A DNA stretch of 64,000 nt, taken from assembly GCF_023887685.1 (NCBI RefSeq), contig NZ_JAMWMR010000007.1:124001-188000 (forward strand). Reading direction: 5' to 3'. Both the position numbers and the translations under genes were made by a program. The notes below the pieces were generated by a model. That model was not told where the DNA came from and did no database searches. It worked only from the letters and a program-made list of their open reading frames with translations. Source of the DNA: Streptomyces macrolidinus (GTDB lineage Bacteria > Actinomycetota > Actinomycetes > Streptomycetales > Streptomycetaceae). Position 1 is the stretch's first letter, and each line of letters begins with the position of its first letter. Below, in pieces: positions 15,871-24,713 of this stretch.

Positions 15871-16306
15871 TCAGCCCCCCGCTGCGGGTGCCTCACCCTC
15901 CAGGTGGCGGTAGAACTTCCGCCACTCCTCGAAGGCCGCCTCGAACCACGGGACCCCCTGCGGCGAGGGGTACCACGTGGCGGCACGTCTCGCGGTAGTA
16001 GGAACGCCTGGGACGCGGGTGTGTGTCGAGTCGCTGCTGCTCACCGACCTCCCCGGCCGTGCGGTCGGTGTCCTCCACGACATCGTGGAGTACGGCCGCG
16101 ATCAGCAGATCCTCGTCGCGGACACCGGCGCCGGAGACGAGGATCTCCACCACCTCCAGGAGGTGCTCCCCGTACGGCTCACCGGCGGGCCTCTTCTGAT
16201 CCCCATGGGCCTCTTCGGCGAACGAGACGGCCTCTCCGAGGCGCTGAGCCGAAACCTCCGGAGCGAGCCCGCCGACTGTCGGCGGGCGGTGCCCCAGTCG
16301 TGCCAC
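15871..16306 (-). pseudogene. Decayed HD-domain phosphohydrolase gene
   Basis: The frame starting at 16306 (MARLGHRPPTVGG) encodes a RelA/SpoT-like HD domain with the motifs EEAHGDQ, GEPYGEHLLEVVE and VLHDVVEDT. It then jumps directly to SYYRETCRHVVPLAAG. In intact relatives, as I remember them, about 60-80 residues separate the HD motif from this segment, so an internal deletion is likely. After VPLAAG the expected C-terminus (VPWFEAAFEEWRKFYRHLE) continues only in another frame. This fits one extra G in the G-run near 15954-15958. With both a deletion and a frameshift the gene is probably inactive. It lies just beyond the accessory operon. Confidence 0.65.
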
Positions 16307-16351
16307 GCGCCGAACGCTCGATGGGGCGAGGCAACTCCTGATCCGCAGCTT

Positions 16352-17011
16352 TCAGCCGCCTCTTGTATTCCGCCCATCGAGGCGCGCCGACGGCAGCTCG
16401 CCGGCCCTCGCTCGAAGGTCAGCCTCTGATCTCTTCCACTGCATCAAGTTCTGGAACAACTCGGCCTGTTCGATCGCGTCGTCCAGCGCATTGTGTGTAT
16501 GCGGGCGTGTGGGGAGCAGCTGTTGCGGCATCGAGCGCTTCGTCGATCCAGTGATCGGCGAGTCTGATTTCGTCGCGTACAGGGTCTTGATGTCCAGACA
16601 TCGGGAATGACCAAAGGGGGAGCCATTGCTGGCGAATCGCATGAAGTACCAGTACATCCACATCCAGTCGTAGCTCAGTGGATAGGCTACGAACACCGGA
16701 GTGGCGCGCAATTCGTCGGAGACGTCGGCCAGCCAGGCGGCCGCGGCGTCCATGGCCTGGGAGGGTTCTTGCCCTTCACGTGCCAGGTGGTCGCGGTCCA
16801 GGCCGCTGACCGCCAGGGCTTCTGGGTCGTAGGCGTCGCTGATCGGCTTCAGTTCTGCATAGAAGGTGCGCTCGGCCGGATCGAATGCCTTGAACGCAAT
16901 GCCGTCGTGCATGCCCGCGACCGCCAGTCCGAAGCTGGACATCGAGAACGGGCCCGGAATGGGACCGTCAGCCTCCATGTCCGCCGAGACGTAGAATTCT
17001 GGTTTCGCCAT
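16352..17011 (-). CDS. DEDDh-type 3'-5' exonuclease family protein
   Basis: The ATG at 17011 (MAKPEFYVSADMEADG) is chosen because GGGGGAAA precedes it; a further in-frame start at 17059 is less likely. The 219-residue protein has D-x-E near the N-terminus (SADMEADGP), a central Asp region (YPLSYDWMWMYWYF) and HNALDDAIEQAEL near residue 180, matching the H-x-A-x-x-D of the DEDDh exonucleases (RNase T, epsilon subunit). Substrate is unknown and could be DNA or RNA. Base composition and codon use are less extreme than in the core genes nearby, consistent with transfer. It stands alone on the edge of the accessory region. Confidence 0.75.
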   Translation of the reverse strand: MAKPEFYVSADMEADGPIPGPFSMSSFGLAVAGMHDGIAFKAFDPAERTFYAELKPISDAYDPEALAVSGLDRDHLAREGQEPSQAMDAAAAWLADVSDELRATPVFVAYPLSYDWMWMYWYFMRFASNGSPFGHSRCLDIKTLYATKSDSPITGSTKRSMPQQLLPTRPHTHNALDDAIEQAELFQNLMQWKRSEADLRARAGELPSARLDGRNTRGG

Positions 17012-17470
17012 GATTTCCCCCGTTCGATCTTGGATTTGGAGATCGACCTTACAAAGCATCGCAGTAAAGGATCGACTGGTTCAGTGAAGTCCTCGCCTCG
17101 GGGTTCTGGCGTCGCCTCACCCTCGTGCATGCGTCACAGATATTGACGAGTCGGCGCATGTGAGACACGGGCACCGTCGCGTTCGAGCCCACCGTGCCGG
17201 AGGCCACCCCGTCGGCGGCGCCACCGGTCCGTCCGGAACCCGACATCCCGTTCACCCGCCCCCGTCCCACCCTCTGCGTAAGTCCCCTTGCTCTTCGGGT
17301 AGTTGGCCTTGATGATGCCCGACCTCGGCATTCGAACGCCACCGCCTTGCTGGGCGCGTCGTCCAAGGCTTGAGTGCACGGCCCCAGTCGCACGGAAGCC
17401 CTGCCAGGACCACTCCTGGCAGGGCTTCCGCTGTTCGTGATGTGCGGTCGGCGTGTGACCGTGCGTGCGT
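17012..17470. other. 459 bases without a convincing gene
   Basis: Open frames exist on the minus strand, but none has a ribosome binding site, normal composition or a recognisable motif. A short segment near 17290-17370 looks protein-like in one frame (MPRSGIIKANYPKSKGTYAEG) but opens into Arg-rich sequence. The only clear structure is the hairpin at 17394-17429. The stretch probably contains gene debris at the border of the accessory region. Confidence 0.4.
17394..17429. terminator. Perfect 16-bp hairpin
   Basis: GGAAGCCCTGCCAGGA (17394-17409) and its exact complement (17414-17429) enclose the loop CCAC. No T-run follows. It lies just after the end of the small broken gene on the minus strand and could terminate transcription from that side. 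Confidence 0.55.
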
Positions 17471-17719
17471 TCACGTGTCGCCGAAGTCCTCGGCGGCCTT
17501 GCGAATCCCTTCGTCGACGCTGTCGTCGCGCGCCCGGACACACAGGTCGCGGAGAGCGGCGTCCAGGCCGAGGTGGTCGAGCAGTTCGGCCATGCACCGG
17601 TAGTCGTCGCCCTCCGCCGCCTCGTCCGGCAGCTTCAGCCAGGAGCAGCAGCGTCTCGTCAAATGTGTCGAGTTGCTTCAGGGCGAGAAGGGCTCCCGCT
17701 CCGGCTCGCTGTTCGACAC
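17471..17719 (-). pseudogene. Broken small helical protein gene
   Basis: A GTG at 17719 follows a good ribosome binding site (AAAGGGGGCGC) but its frame (VSNSEPEREPFSP) stops after 13 codons. The next frame then reads LLALKQLDTFDETLLLLA. The original frame resumes with WLKLPDEAAEGDDYRCMAEL to AAEDFGDT, ending at 17471. Joined across two frameshifts these make one sensible acidic helical protein of about 85 residues. I do not recognise the family. Alternatively a short gene starts at a TTG at 17662 (63 residues). I favour a pseudogene; sequencing error is possible. Confidence 0.4.
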
Positions 17720-17763
17720 TTCAGCGCCCCCTTTCACTTGGCCGCTTGAGCACTCGAACTCGG

Positions 17764-18720
17764 CTACACGTCCGCGTCCACCCGCGCGGAGTCCACCCGG
17801 GAAGCCCCCGGCACGCTGATCCGGGTCCGCGGCCTCCGTACCGAGCGCCATGCGTCGCCGGTCAGCAGGATCAACGCGAGCCAGACCAGGGCGAAGCCCG
17901 CCCAGCGCTCGGGTGGCATGGCCTCGTGGAAGTAGAGGATGCCCAGCAGGAACTGGAAGACCGGCGCGAGGTACTGGAGCAGGCCGAGCGTGGACAGCGG
18001 CACCCGGATCGCCGCCGCGCCGAAGCAGACGAGGGGGAGGGCGGTGACCGCGCCGGTCGCCGCGAGCAGCGCCGCGTGCCCGGCGCCCTCGGTGGTGAAC
18101 GTCGACTGGCCGTGCGTAGACAGCCACACCAGATACGCCAGCGCGGGCAGGAACTGCACCGCGGTCTCCGCGGCCAGTGACTCGATGCCGCCCAGGCTGA
18201 CCTTCTTCTTCACCAGGCCGTACGTGGCGAAGGAGAAGGCGAGGCAGAGCGAGACCCACGGCGGGCGGCCGTAGCCGATGGTCAGGACGATCACCGCGGC
18301 GAAGCCGACCCCGACCGCCACCCACTGGAGAGGACGCAGCCGTTCCTTGAGGAGCAGTACGCCCATCGCGATGGTCACGAGCGGATTGATGAAGTAGCCG
18401 AGTGAGGCCTCCACCACATGGCCGGAGTTCACGGCCCAGATGTAGATGCCCCAGTTCACGGTGATGACGGCCGCGGCGACCGTGACCAACGCCAGCTTGC
18501 GCGGCTGCCGCAGCAGCTCGCCCGCCCAGGCCCAGCGCCGCATCACCAGCAGGGCGACGGCGACCAGGAGCAGGGACCAGACCATTCGGTGGGCGAGGAT
18601 CTCCATCGCCCCGGCGGGCTTCAGCAGGGGCCAGAAGAGGGGGACGAGCCCCCACATTCCGTACGCCGCGAAGCCGTTCAGCAGACCTGTCCGCCCCTCG
18701 CCCTTCGGCTTCTCGGCCAC
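17764..18720 (-). CDS. rarD: RarD/EamA-family permease
   Basis: A GTG start at 18720 (VAEKPKGEGRTG) with GGAGGG just upstream gives 318 residues; an ATG at 18783 would add 21 residues without a site. Ten hydrophobic segments fill the length, with the family opening GLLNGFAAYGMWGLVPLFWP and two EamA halves. RarD proteins were named for chloramphenicol sensitivity in Pseudomonas and belong to the drug/metabolite transporter superfamily; the substrate is unknown. The C-terminus has a short Arg/Pro tail. It is transcribed alone, downstream of the broken small gene's region and upstream of korB's terminator. Confidence 0.85.
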   Translation of the reverse strand: MAEKPKGEGRTGLLNGFAAYGMWGLVPLFWPLLKPAGAMEILAHRMVWSLLLVAVALLVMRRWAWAGELLRQPRKLALVTVAAAVITVNWGIYIWAVNSGHVVEASLGYFINPLVTIAMGVLLLKERLRPLQWVAVGVGFAAVIVLTIGYGRPPWVSLCLAFSFATYGLVKKKVSLGGIESLAAETAVQFLPALAYLVWLSTHGQSTFTTEGAGHAALLAATGAVTALPLVCFGAAAIRVPLSTLGLLQYLAPVFQFLLGILYFHEAMPPERWAGFALVWLALILLTGDAWRSVRRPRTRISVPGASRVDSARVDADV

Positions 18721-18928
18721 GGGCCCTCCTTCTCGTGCACATGGCTGCTCCCGTGCAGCCTCCAAGAAGGTAAACCCGCGCACCCTCGGAAGTCATGCCC
18801 GTATCGCCATACGGTCATGACATCGGCGGGACGAGGTCGATACGGACGTGACGCCCCCGGGGTGGGGTTGTACGGGCACGGGGAGGCGCCTCGGCTGCGC
18901 GAGGTCGGTCCCATGCACAGGACGTGGT

Positions 18929-18959
18929 GAGGCCCGGACGCACACGGCGTCCGGGCCTC
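18929..18959. terminator. Terminator hairpin after korB
   Basis: GAGGCCCGGACGC (18929-18941) pairs perfectly with 18947-18959 around a five-base loop, about 20 bases beyond the korB stop codon. It is GC-rich without a U-tract, typical of Streptomyces terminators. Confidence 0.65.
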
Positions 18960-18979
18960 GTGAACGGCGGTCGGGGCGG

Positions 18980-20059
18980 TCAGCCGACGACGGTCCAGGT
19001 GTCGCCCCCGGCGAGCAGCGCGGCGAGGTCGCCCTTGCCGTGCCGTTCGGTGGCGGCGTCGAGCTGGTCGGTCATCTGGCTGTCGTAGACGGGGCGTTCC
19101 ACGGAGCGGAAGACCCCGATCGGGGTGCCCTGAAGGGTGTCCGGGTCGGCGAGCCGGGACAGCGCGAACGCGGTGGTCGGGGTCGCGGCGTGCGCGTCGT
19201 GGACGAGGATGTCCGCCTCGTTGTCCGGGGTGACCGTGACGACCTCGAGGTCCCCGGTCCGCGTGTTCCGTACGACGCCGCGCGCGTTGTCGACGCCGAA
19301 GCGGATCGGCTGCCCGTGCTCCAGCCGGATCACGGCCTCCTCGGCGCGCTCACGGTCCTTGAGGACGTCGAAGGCGCCGTCGTTGAAGATGTTGCAGTTC
19401 TGGTAGATCTCGATCAGGGCGGTGCCCGGATGCGCGGCGGCCTGGCGCAGTACCTCGGTCAGGTGCTTGCGGTCGGAGTCCACGGTGCGGGCGACGAACG
19501 ACGCCTCCGCGCCGAGCGCCAGCGACACCGGGTTGAAGGGGGCGTCCAGCGAGCCCATCGGCGTCGACTTGGTGATCTTGCCGACCTCGGAGGTGGGCGA
19601 GTACTGGCCCTTGGTCAGACCGTAGATCCGGTTGTTGAACAGCAGGATCTTGAGGTTGACGTTGCGGCGCAGGGCGTGGATGAGGTGGTTGCCGCCGATG
19701 GACAGCGCGTCGCCGTCACCGGTGACCACCCACACGGACAGGTCACGGCGCGAGGAGGCGAGCCCCGTCGCGATCGCGGGCGCCCGGCCGTGGATGGAGT
19801 GCATGCCGTACGTGTTCAGGTAGTACGGGAAGCGGGAGGAGCAGCCGATGCCCGAGACGAAGACGATGTTCTCTCTGGCCAGGCCCAGCTCCGGCATGAA
19901 GCCCTGGACGGCGGCCAGGATCGCGTAGTCCCCGCAGCCGGGGCACCAGCGCACTTCCTGGTCGGACTTGAAGTCCTTCATGGACTGCTTGGCCGCGGCC
20001 TTGGGGACGAGGGCGAGCGCCTCGGTCGTGCTCCTGCCGTCCGTGGACGTCTCAGCCAT
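18980..20059 (-). CDS. korB: 2-oxoacid:ferredoxin oxidoreductase, beta subunit
   Basis: A 359-residue thiamine-diphosphate subunit. Residues about 37-45 hold the conserved CPGCGDYAIL, and the TPP/Mg motif is GDGDALSIGGNH near residue 110, followed by NNRIYGLTKGQYSPTS. With KorA it oxidatively decarboxylates 2-oxoglutarate (or a related 2-oxoacid) to the acyl-CoA and reduces ferredoxin, replacing the NAD-linked dehydrogenase step of the TCA cycle. The start overlaps the korA stop by eight bases, so the two subunits are co-translated. The length and motifs match the actinobacterial two-subunit KorAB type. Substrate preference is inferred from actinobacterial homologues. Confidence 0.92.
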   Translation of the reverse strand: MAETSTDGRSTTEALALVPKAAAKQSMKDFKSDQEVRWCPGCGDYAILAAVQGFMPELGLARENIVFVSGIGCSSRFPYYLNTYGMHSIHGRAPAIATGLASSRRDLSVWVVTGDGDALSIGGNHLIHALRRNVNLKILLFNNRIYGLTKGQYSPTSEVGKITKSTPMGSLDAPFNPVSLALGAEASFVARTVDSDRKHLTEVLRQAAAHPGTALIEIYQNCNIFNDGAFDVLKDRERAEEAVIRLEHGQPIRFGVDNARGVVRNTRTGDLEVVTVTPDNEADILVHDAHAATPTTAFALSRLADPDTLQGTPIGVFRSVERPVYDSQMTDQLDAATERHGKGDLAALLAGGDTWTVVG

Positions 20060-21980
20060 CGATGGCCTCCTTGAGCGCCGTGGCGAGTTGTTCGGCCTTG
20101 AAGGGCATGCCGTTGACCTGGGTGTAGGGGCGGGCGTCGACCAGGTACTCGGCCCGGACGAGGGTGGTGAGCTGACCGAGGTTCATCTCGGGGACCACGA
20201 CCCTGCCGTAGCGGCGCAGCACCGTACCCAGGTTGGCGGGGAAGGGGTTCAGATGCCGCAGGTGGGCCTGCGCGATGGACTCACCGTCCGTGCGCAGACG
20301 CCGTACCGCCGCGGTGATCGGCCCGTACGTCGAGCCCCAGCCGAGGACGAGCGTCCGGGCGCCGTCCGGGTCGTCGACCTCGATGTCGGGGACGTCGATG
20401 CCGTCGATCTTGGCCTGGCGGGTACGGACCATGAAGTCGTGGTTGGCCGGGTCGTACGAGATGTTGCCCGTGCCGTCCTGCTTCTCGATGCCGCCGATGC
20501 GGTGCTCCAGACCCGGCGTGCCCGGGATCGCCCACGGGCGGGCCAGGGTCCGCGGGTCGCGCTTGAACGGCCAGAACACCTCGGTGCCGTCGTCCAGGGT
20601 GTGGTTGGGACCTTGCGCGAACCGCACCCTGAGGTCCGGGAGTTCCTCCAGGTCGGGGATGCGCCAGGGCTCGGAGCCGTTGGCGAGATAGCCGTCGGAC
20701 AGGAGGAAGACGGGGGTGCGGTAGGTGAGCGCGATCCGCGCCGCCTCCATGGCCGCCTCGAAGCAGTCCGCCGGGGTGCGCGGGGCGACCACCGGGACCG
20801 GGGCCTCGCCGTTGCGGCCGTACATCGCCTGGAGCAGATCCGCCTGCTCCGTCTTGGTCGGCAGGCCGGTGGACGGGCCGCCGCGCTGGATGTCGACCAC
20901 GATCAGCGGCAGCTCCATGGACACCGCGAGACCGATCGTCTCGCTCTTGAGCGCCACGCCGGGACCGGAGGTCGTGGTCACCGCGAGCGAGCCGCCGAAG
21001 GCCGCGCCCAGGGCGGCGCCGATCCCGGCGATCTCGTCCTCCGCCTGGAACGTCCGTACGCCGAAGTTCTTGTGCTTGGACAGCTCGTGCAGGATGTCCG
21101 AGGCCGGGGTGATCGGATACGAGCCCAGGAACAGCGGCAGATCCGCCTGGCGCGAGGCGGCGATCAGACCGTAGGCCAGCGCCAGATTCCCGGAGATGTT
21201 GCGGTACGTCCCCACCGGGAACGCCTTCGTGGCCGGGGCGACCTCGTAGGAGACCGCGAAGTCCTCCGTCGTCTCGCCGAAGTTCCACCCCGCCCGGTAC
21301 GCGGCGATGTTGGCCTCCGCGATCTCCGGCTTCCTCGCGAACTTCGACTTCAGGAACGCCTCGGTGCCCTCCGTGGGCCGGTGGTACATCCACGACAGCA
21401 GGCCCAGCGCGAACATGTTCTTGCTGCGCTCGGCCTCCTTGCGGCTGAGGCCGAACTCCTTGAGCGCCTCGACCGTGAGGGTCGTCAGCGGCACGGGGTG
21501 GACGTTGTAGCCGTCCAGCGACCCGTCCTCCAGAGGGCTCGCGGCATAGCCGACCTTCTGCATCGCCCGCTTCGTGAACTCGTCCGTGTTCACGATGATC
21601 TCCGCGCCCCGCGGCACATCGCCCAGGTTCGCCTTCAGGGCGGCCGGGTTCATCGCCACCAGGACGTTCGGCGCGTCCCCCGGCGTGAGGATGTCGTGGT
21701 CGGCGAAGTGCAACTGGAACGAGGAGACACCCGGGAGCGTGCCTGCGGGGGCACGGATCTCCGCGGGGAAGTTCGGCAGAGTGGACAGATCGTTGCCGAA
21801 GGACGCGGTCTCCGAGGTGAAACGGTCACCCGTGAGCTGCATACCGTCGCCCGAGTCCCCCGCGAACCGGATGATCACCCGGTTCAGGCGCTGTACGTCC
21901 TTCGTTCCCGCCGGTTTGCGCTGTTCCGTAACGACGGCACCATCGGCCTGCTCCGCTGGACTGCTGACCTGGCTGGTCAC
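20052..21980 (-). CDS. korA: 2-oxoacid:ferredoxin oxidoreductase, alpha subunit
   Basis: The GTG at 21980 (VTSQVSSPAEQADG) is chosen because GGGAGG lies nine bases upstream; the frame stays open to 22139. The 642-residue product is a fused gamma-alpha subunit. The N-terminal CoA-binding (gamma) domain starts RVIIRFAGDSGDGMQLTG. The alpha domain follows from about residue 230, with the pyrimidine-binding segment GSYPITPASDILHEL and GAALGAAFGGSLAVTTTSGPG. It pairs with KorB in the complex, and the reduced ferredoxin could feed the NuoDEFG-less complex encoded nearby. The name is unrelated to the plasmid kor regulators. Confidence 0.92.
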   Translation of the reverse strand: MTSQVSSPAEQADGAVVTEQRKPAGTKDVQRLNRVIIRFAGDSGDGMQLTGDRFTSETASFGNDLSTLPNFPAEIRAPAGTLPGVSSFQLHFADHDILTPGDAPNVLVAMNPAALKANLGDVPRGAEIIVNTDEFTKRAMQKVGYAASPLEDGSLDGYNVHPVPLTTLTVEALKEFGLSRKEAERSKNMFALGLLSWMYHRPTEGTEAFLKSKFARKPEIAEANIAAYRAGWNFGETTEDFAVSYEVAPATKAFPVGTYRNISGNLALAYGLIAASRQADLPLFLGSYPITPASDILHELSKHKNFGVRTFQAEDEIAGIGAALGAAFGGSLAVTTTSGPGVALKSETIGLAVSMELPLIVVDIQRGGPSTGLPTKTEQADLLQAMYGRNGEAPVPVVAPRTPADCFEAAMEAARIALTYRTPVFLLSDGYLANGSEPWRIPDLEELPDLRVRFAQGPNHTLDDGTEVFWPFKRDPRTLARPWAIPGTPGLEHRIGGIEKQDGTGNISYDPANHDFMVRTRQAKIDGIDVPDIEVDDPDGARTLVLGWGSTYGPITAAVRRLRTDGESIAQAHLRHLNPFPANLGTVLRRYGRVVVPEMNLGQLTTLVRAEYLVDARPYTQVNGMPFKAEQLATALKEAIDG

Positions 21981-22223
21981 TGAACTGGACCTCCCTCGAG
22001 GCTGCTGTTCTGGGAGCAGCCGTCCCGCCGGCCTTCCCAGGATCAACCCTACGTCGGTGAGGGTCGCCTTCCCTGGGCCGTTCGTACGACGGAACCCATC
22101 GCACGACGGTCCTACGCCCCGGTTCGTCACGGTCTGCACGGCCCTCGGGCGCTGCTGGGTGAAGACGGCCCCTGCTCATCCTTTAGTTCTGGTACTTCAG
22201 AGGTACGAGTCAGTGTCGGACGA

Positions 22224-22895
22224 TCAGGAGTTGAGGTAGGTGAGCACGGCCAGAACACGCCGGTGATCCCCGTCACTCGGGGACAGCCCGAGCTTCAGGA
22301 AGATGTTGCTGACGTGCTTCTCCACGGCTCCGTCGCTCACCACGAGCTGCCGGGCGATCGCGGAGTTCGTCCGCCCCTCGGCCATGAGTCCCAGGACCTC
22401 CCGCTCGCGCGGGGTGAGCGCGGCCAGGACGTCCTGCTTGCGGCTGCGGCCGAGCAGTTGAGCCACCACCTCCGGGTCCAGCGCGGTGCCGCCCCGGGCC
22501 ACCCGCACCACGGCGTCCACGAACTCGCGCACCTCGGCGACCCGGTCCTTGAGCAGATAGCCGACGCCGCGACTGGAACCGGCCAGCAGCTCGGTCGCGT
22601 ACCGCTCCTCGACGTACTGCGACAGCACCAGCACGCCCAGGTCGGGATACCTCGCGCGCAGCGTCACCGCGGCCCGGACGCCTTCGTCCGTGTGGGTGGG
22701 TGGCATGCGGACGTCGGCGACGACGACATCCGGCAGCTCGCCGCCGTCCGCCAGCTCGGTGATGGTCTTGATCAGCGCGTCCCCGTCCCCGACCCCGGCG
22801 ACGACGTCATGCCCGCGGTCGGTCAGCAGCCGGGTCAGCCCCTCCCTGAGCAGCACTGAGTCCTCGGCGATGACCACTCGCACCCTGTCCTCCAC
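22224..22895 (-). CDS. NarL/LuxR-type two-component response regulator
   Basis: A 223-residue regulator. The receiver domain (1 to about 125) has the acidic pair in VVIAEDSVLL, the phosphoacceptor Asp in VVVADVRMPP and the conserved Lys in YLLKDR. The GerE-type helix-turn-helix (about 155-220) has LTPREREVLGLMAEGRTN and KHVSNIFLKL. It is encoded downstream of two sensor kinases on the same strand, about 200 bases after the nearer one, and probably takes phosphate from one or both. Target genes cannot be read from the sequence; the divergent nuo operon beyond the kinases is a candidate. Confidence 0.92.
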   Translation of the reverse strand: MEDRVRVVIAEDSVLLREGLTRLLTDRGHDVVAGVGDGDALIKTITELADGGELPDVVVADVRMPPTHTDEGVRAAVTLRARYPDLGVLVLSQYVEERYATELLAGSSRGVGYLLKDRVAEVREFVDAVVRVARGGTALDPEVVAQLLGRSRKQDVLAALTPREREVLGLMAEGRTNSAIARQLVVSDGAVEKHVSNIFLKLGLSPSDGDHRRVLAVLTYLNS

Positions 22896-23097
22896 GATCT
22901 TCGGCCCCCCACAGCCTCTTCCCTGCCCGCACCTGGCACGGGCCGGGGTCGATTGCCGTCTGTTCCCGTCTCAACGGCAGCCCCCAGCATCTCAGCATTC
23001 CTGTCGGTGCGCGCACCGCCTGTGGATAACAGGCGTGGCCCTCACGCGGCCGGTGAGGGGACCGACCGCGCGAGGGCCGCGGGGGAGCGGGGGTGTG

Positions 23098-24447
23098 TCA
23101 CGTCCGCCAGGGCAGCTCCGCGGTGATCCGGGTGGGTCCCCCGGGCGGCGAGTCCACGACCAGGACCCCGTCCACGGCGTCGAGGCGCGCCGCCAGCCCC
23201 GCGAGGCCCGAGCCGTGGGCGGCGTCGGCGCCGCCGATCCCGTTGTCCGTGACCTGGAGCAGCAGCCGGTTCTCCACCCGCCACACGTCCACCGTCGCCC
23301 GCGACGCCCGTGCGTGCTTGCTGATGTTCTGCAGCAGCTCGGAGACCGTGAAGTACGCGATCCCCTCGATCGCCGGGACCGGCCGTGCGGGAAGGTCGAC
23401 CTCCACCTGCACCGGCACGGTGCACCGCGAGGCGACCGACGACAGCGCGGCGTCCAGGCCGCGGTCGGTGAGCACCGCGGGGTGGATCCCCCGCGCGAGG
23501 TCCCGCAGCTCCTGCAGCGCCGTCTTCACCTCGCCGTGCGCCTCGTCCACCATCCGCGCCGCCGCCTGCGGGTCCTCGGTGAGCTTCTCCTTCGCCAGCC
23601 CCAGATCCATCGCCAGGTTCACCAGCCGGGCCTGCGCGCCGTCGTGCAGATCGCGCTCGATGCGCCGCAGATCGGCCGCCGCCGTGTCCACGACGACCCC
23701 GCGGTCCGACTCCAGCTCCACCACCCGCGTCGCCAGCCGCGACGGCCCGAGCAGCCCGTACACCAGCAGCCGGTCCACCGACGTCAGCCCCCGGACGATC
23801 CATGGCGTGGCCAGCGTGATCAGCAGCCCCACCAGGGCGGTCACCGAGATCTCGAGCGGGTTGTCGAGATAGACCCGGTGCATGTCGTCGCCGTAGAGCT
23901 GGATGCCGCCCTGACCGCCGAACATCGGGAAGACCCAGAACCACAGCGGATAGCTCAGCAGCGCCCACCCGGTCGTCCAGAAGGCCACCCCTACGATGAA
24001 CGAGAACACCGCCCACGGGAACTGCACCAGTGTGTACAGCAGTTGACGCCAGGACGTGCCGCTCTTGAGCATCGCCCCGATCCACGCCATCGGCCCGTCA
24101 CCCTTGACCACCAGGGGTTCCGGAGCGGCCACGTCGAGCCCCAGCAGCCCACGCGCCCTGGCCCGCTCCAGCGCCCCGAAGCCGCGGCAGGCCGCGAGGG
24201 CCCCCGCGAGGACGGGGATCCCCAGGAACGTCACCAGCAGGCCGGCCCCTGCGGAGACCAGGGTGACGCTGCATGCGAACATCACGATCCCGATCGGCAG
24301 GCCCAGCAGCAGATAGCAGAACTCGCCCCAGGTGCGCCCCTCGAACGGCGCCCGCAGCGCGGCCGGAAGCCGGTGCGCCCGTTCCCCGGCGCCCTGGGAT
24401 CCAGGGCCGCCCCACTCTCCGTACCCCTGCCCGTAGTGCGTGGCCAT
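23098..24447 (-). CDS. Sensor histidine kinase (HisKA_3 type), first of a tandem pair
   Basis: The ATG at 24447 (MATHYGQGYGEWGG) gives 449 residues; the open frame continues far upstream only because the antisense of GC-rich coding sequence is open. An N-terminal sensor domain has about four helices (residues 41-90 and 140-215). The dimerisation domain has RRIERDLHDGAQARL with the phosphoacceptor His268, and the HATPase region has LLQNISKH, TDNGIGG and GSGLAGLAARL. It is paralogous to the kinase encoded just upstream, with long near-identical stretches around the His box. It likely signals to the adjacent LuxR-type regulator. Confidence 0.88.
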   Translation of the reverse strand: MATHYGQGYGEWGGPGSQGAGERAHRLPAALRAPFEGRTWGEFCYLLLGLPIGIVMFACSVTLVSAGAGLLVTFLGIPVLAGALAACRGFGALERARARGLLGLDVAAPEPLVVKGDGPMAWIGAMLKSGTSWRQLLYTLVQFPWAVFSFIVGVAFWTTGWALLSYPLWFWVFPMFGGQGGIQLYGDDMHRVYLDNPLEISVTALVGLLITLATPWIVRGLTSVDRLLVYGLLGPSRLATRVVELESDRGVVVDTAAADLRRIERDLHDGAQARLVNLAMDLGLAKEKLTEDPQAAARMVDEAHGEVKTALQELRDLARGIHPAVLTDRGLDAALSSVASRCTVPVQVEVDLPARPVPAIEGIAYFTVSELLQNISKHARASRATVDVWRVENRLLLQVTDNGIGGADAAHGSGLAGLAARLDAVDGVLVVDSPPGGPTRITAELPWRT

Positions 24448-24713
24448 CGGTGTCGTCCGTTCTCCTCGTAGCCCAGCCCGACCCGGTCCGCCCGCGCGGC
24501 CGACCGTGCTCTCCACTCTGCTGCCCGCGCGCCCGCCCGACCATGGAGCCGGTCGGCGTCTTGGACCGGGGGTTTTCCCCACCCCCATTCCCGGGCATCC
24601 GGCTTCCCGGGCATCCGGCCCCGCGTACGGCGAAGCGGTCGCACACCCTCGTGTACGACCGCTACGACCGCGTCCTGTCTCTGTCCGGCCTGCTTCCGTT
24701 CTCTCTGCTCGGC

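Noticed and set aside
1..17700. Integrative conjugative element
   Set aside because: I see no integrase, excisionase, relaxase, TraB-type translocase or tRNA-embedded direct repeat at the borders within the window; the left border is outside it.
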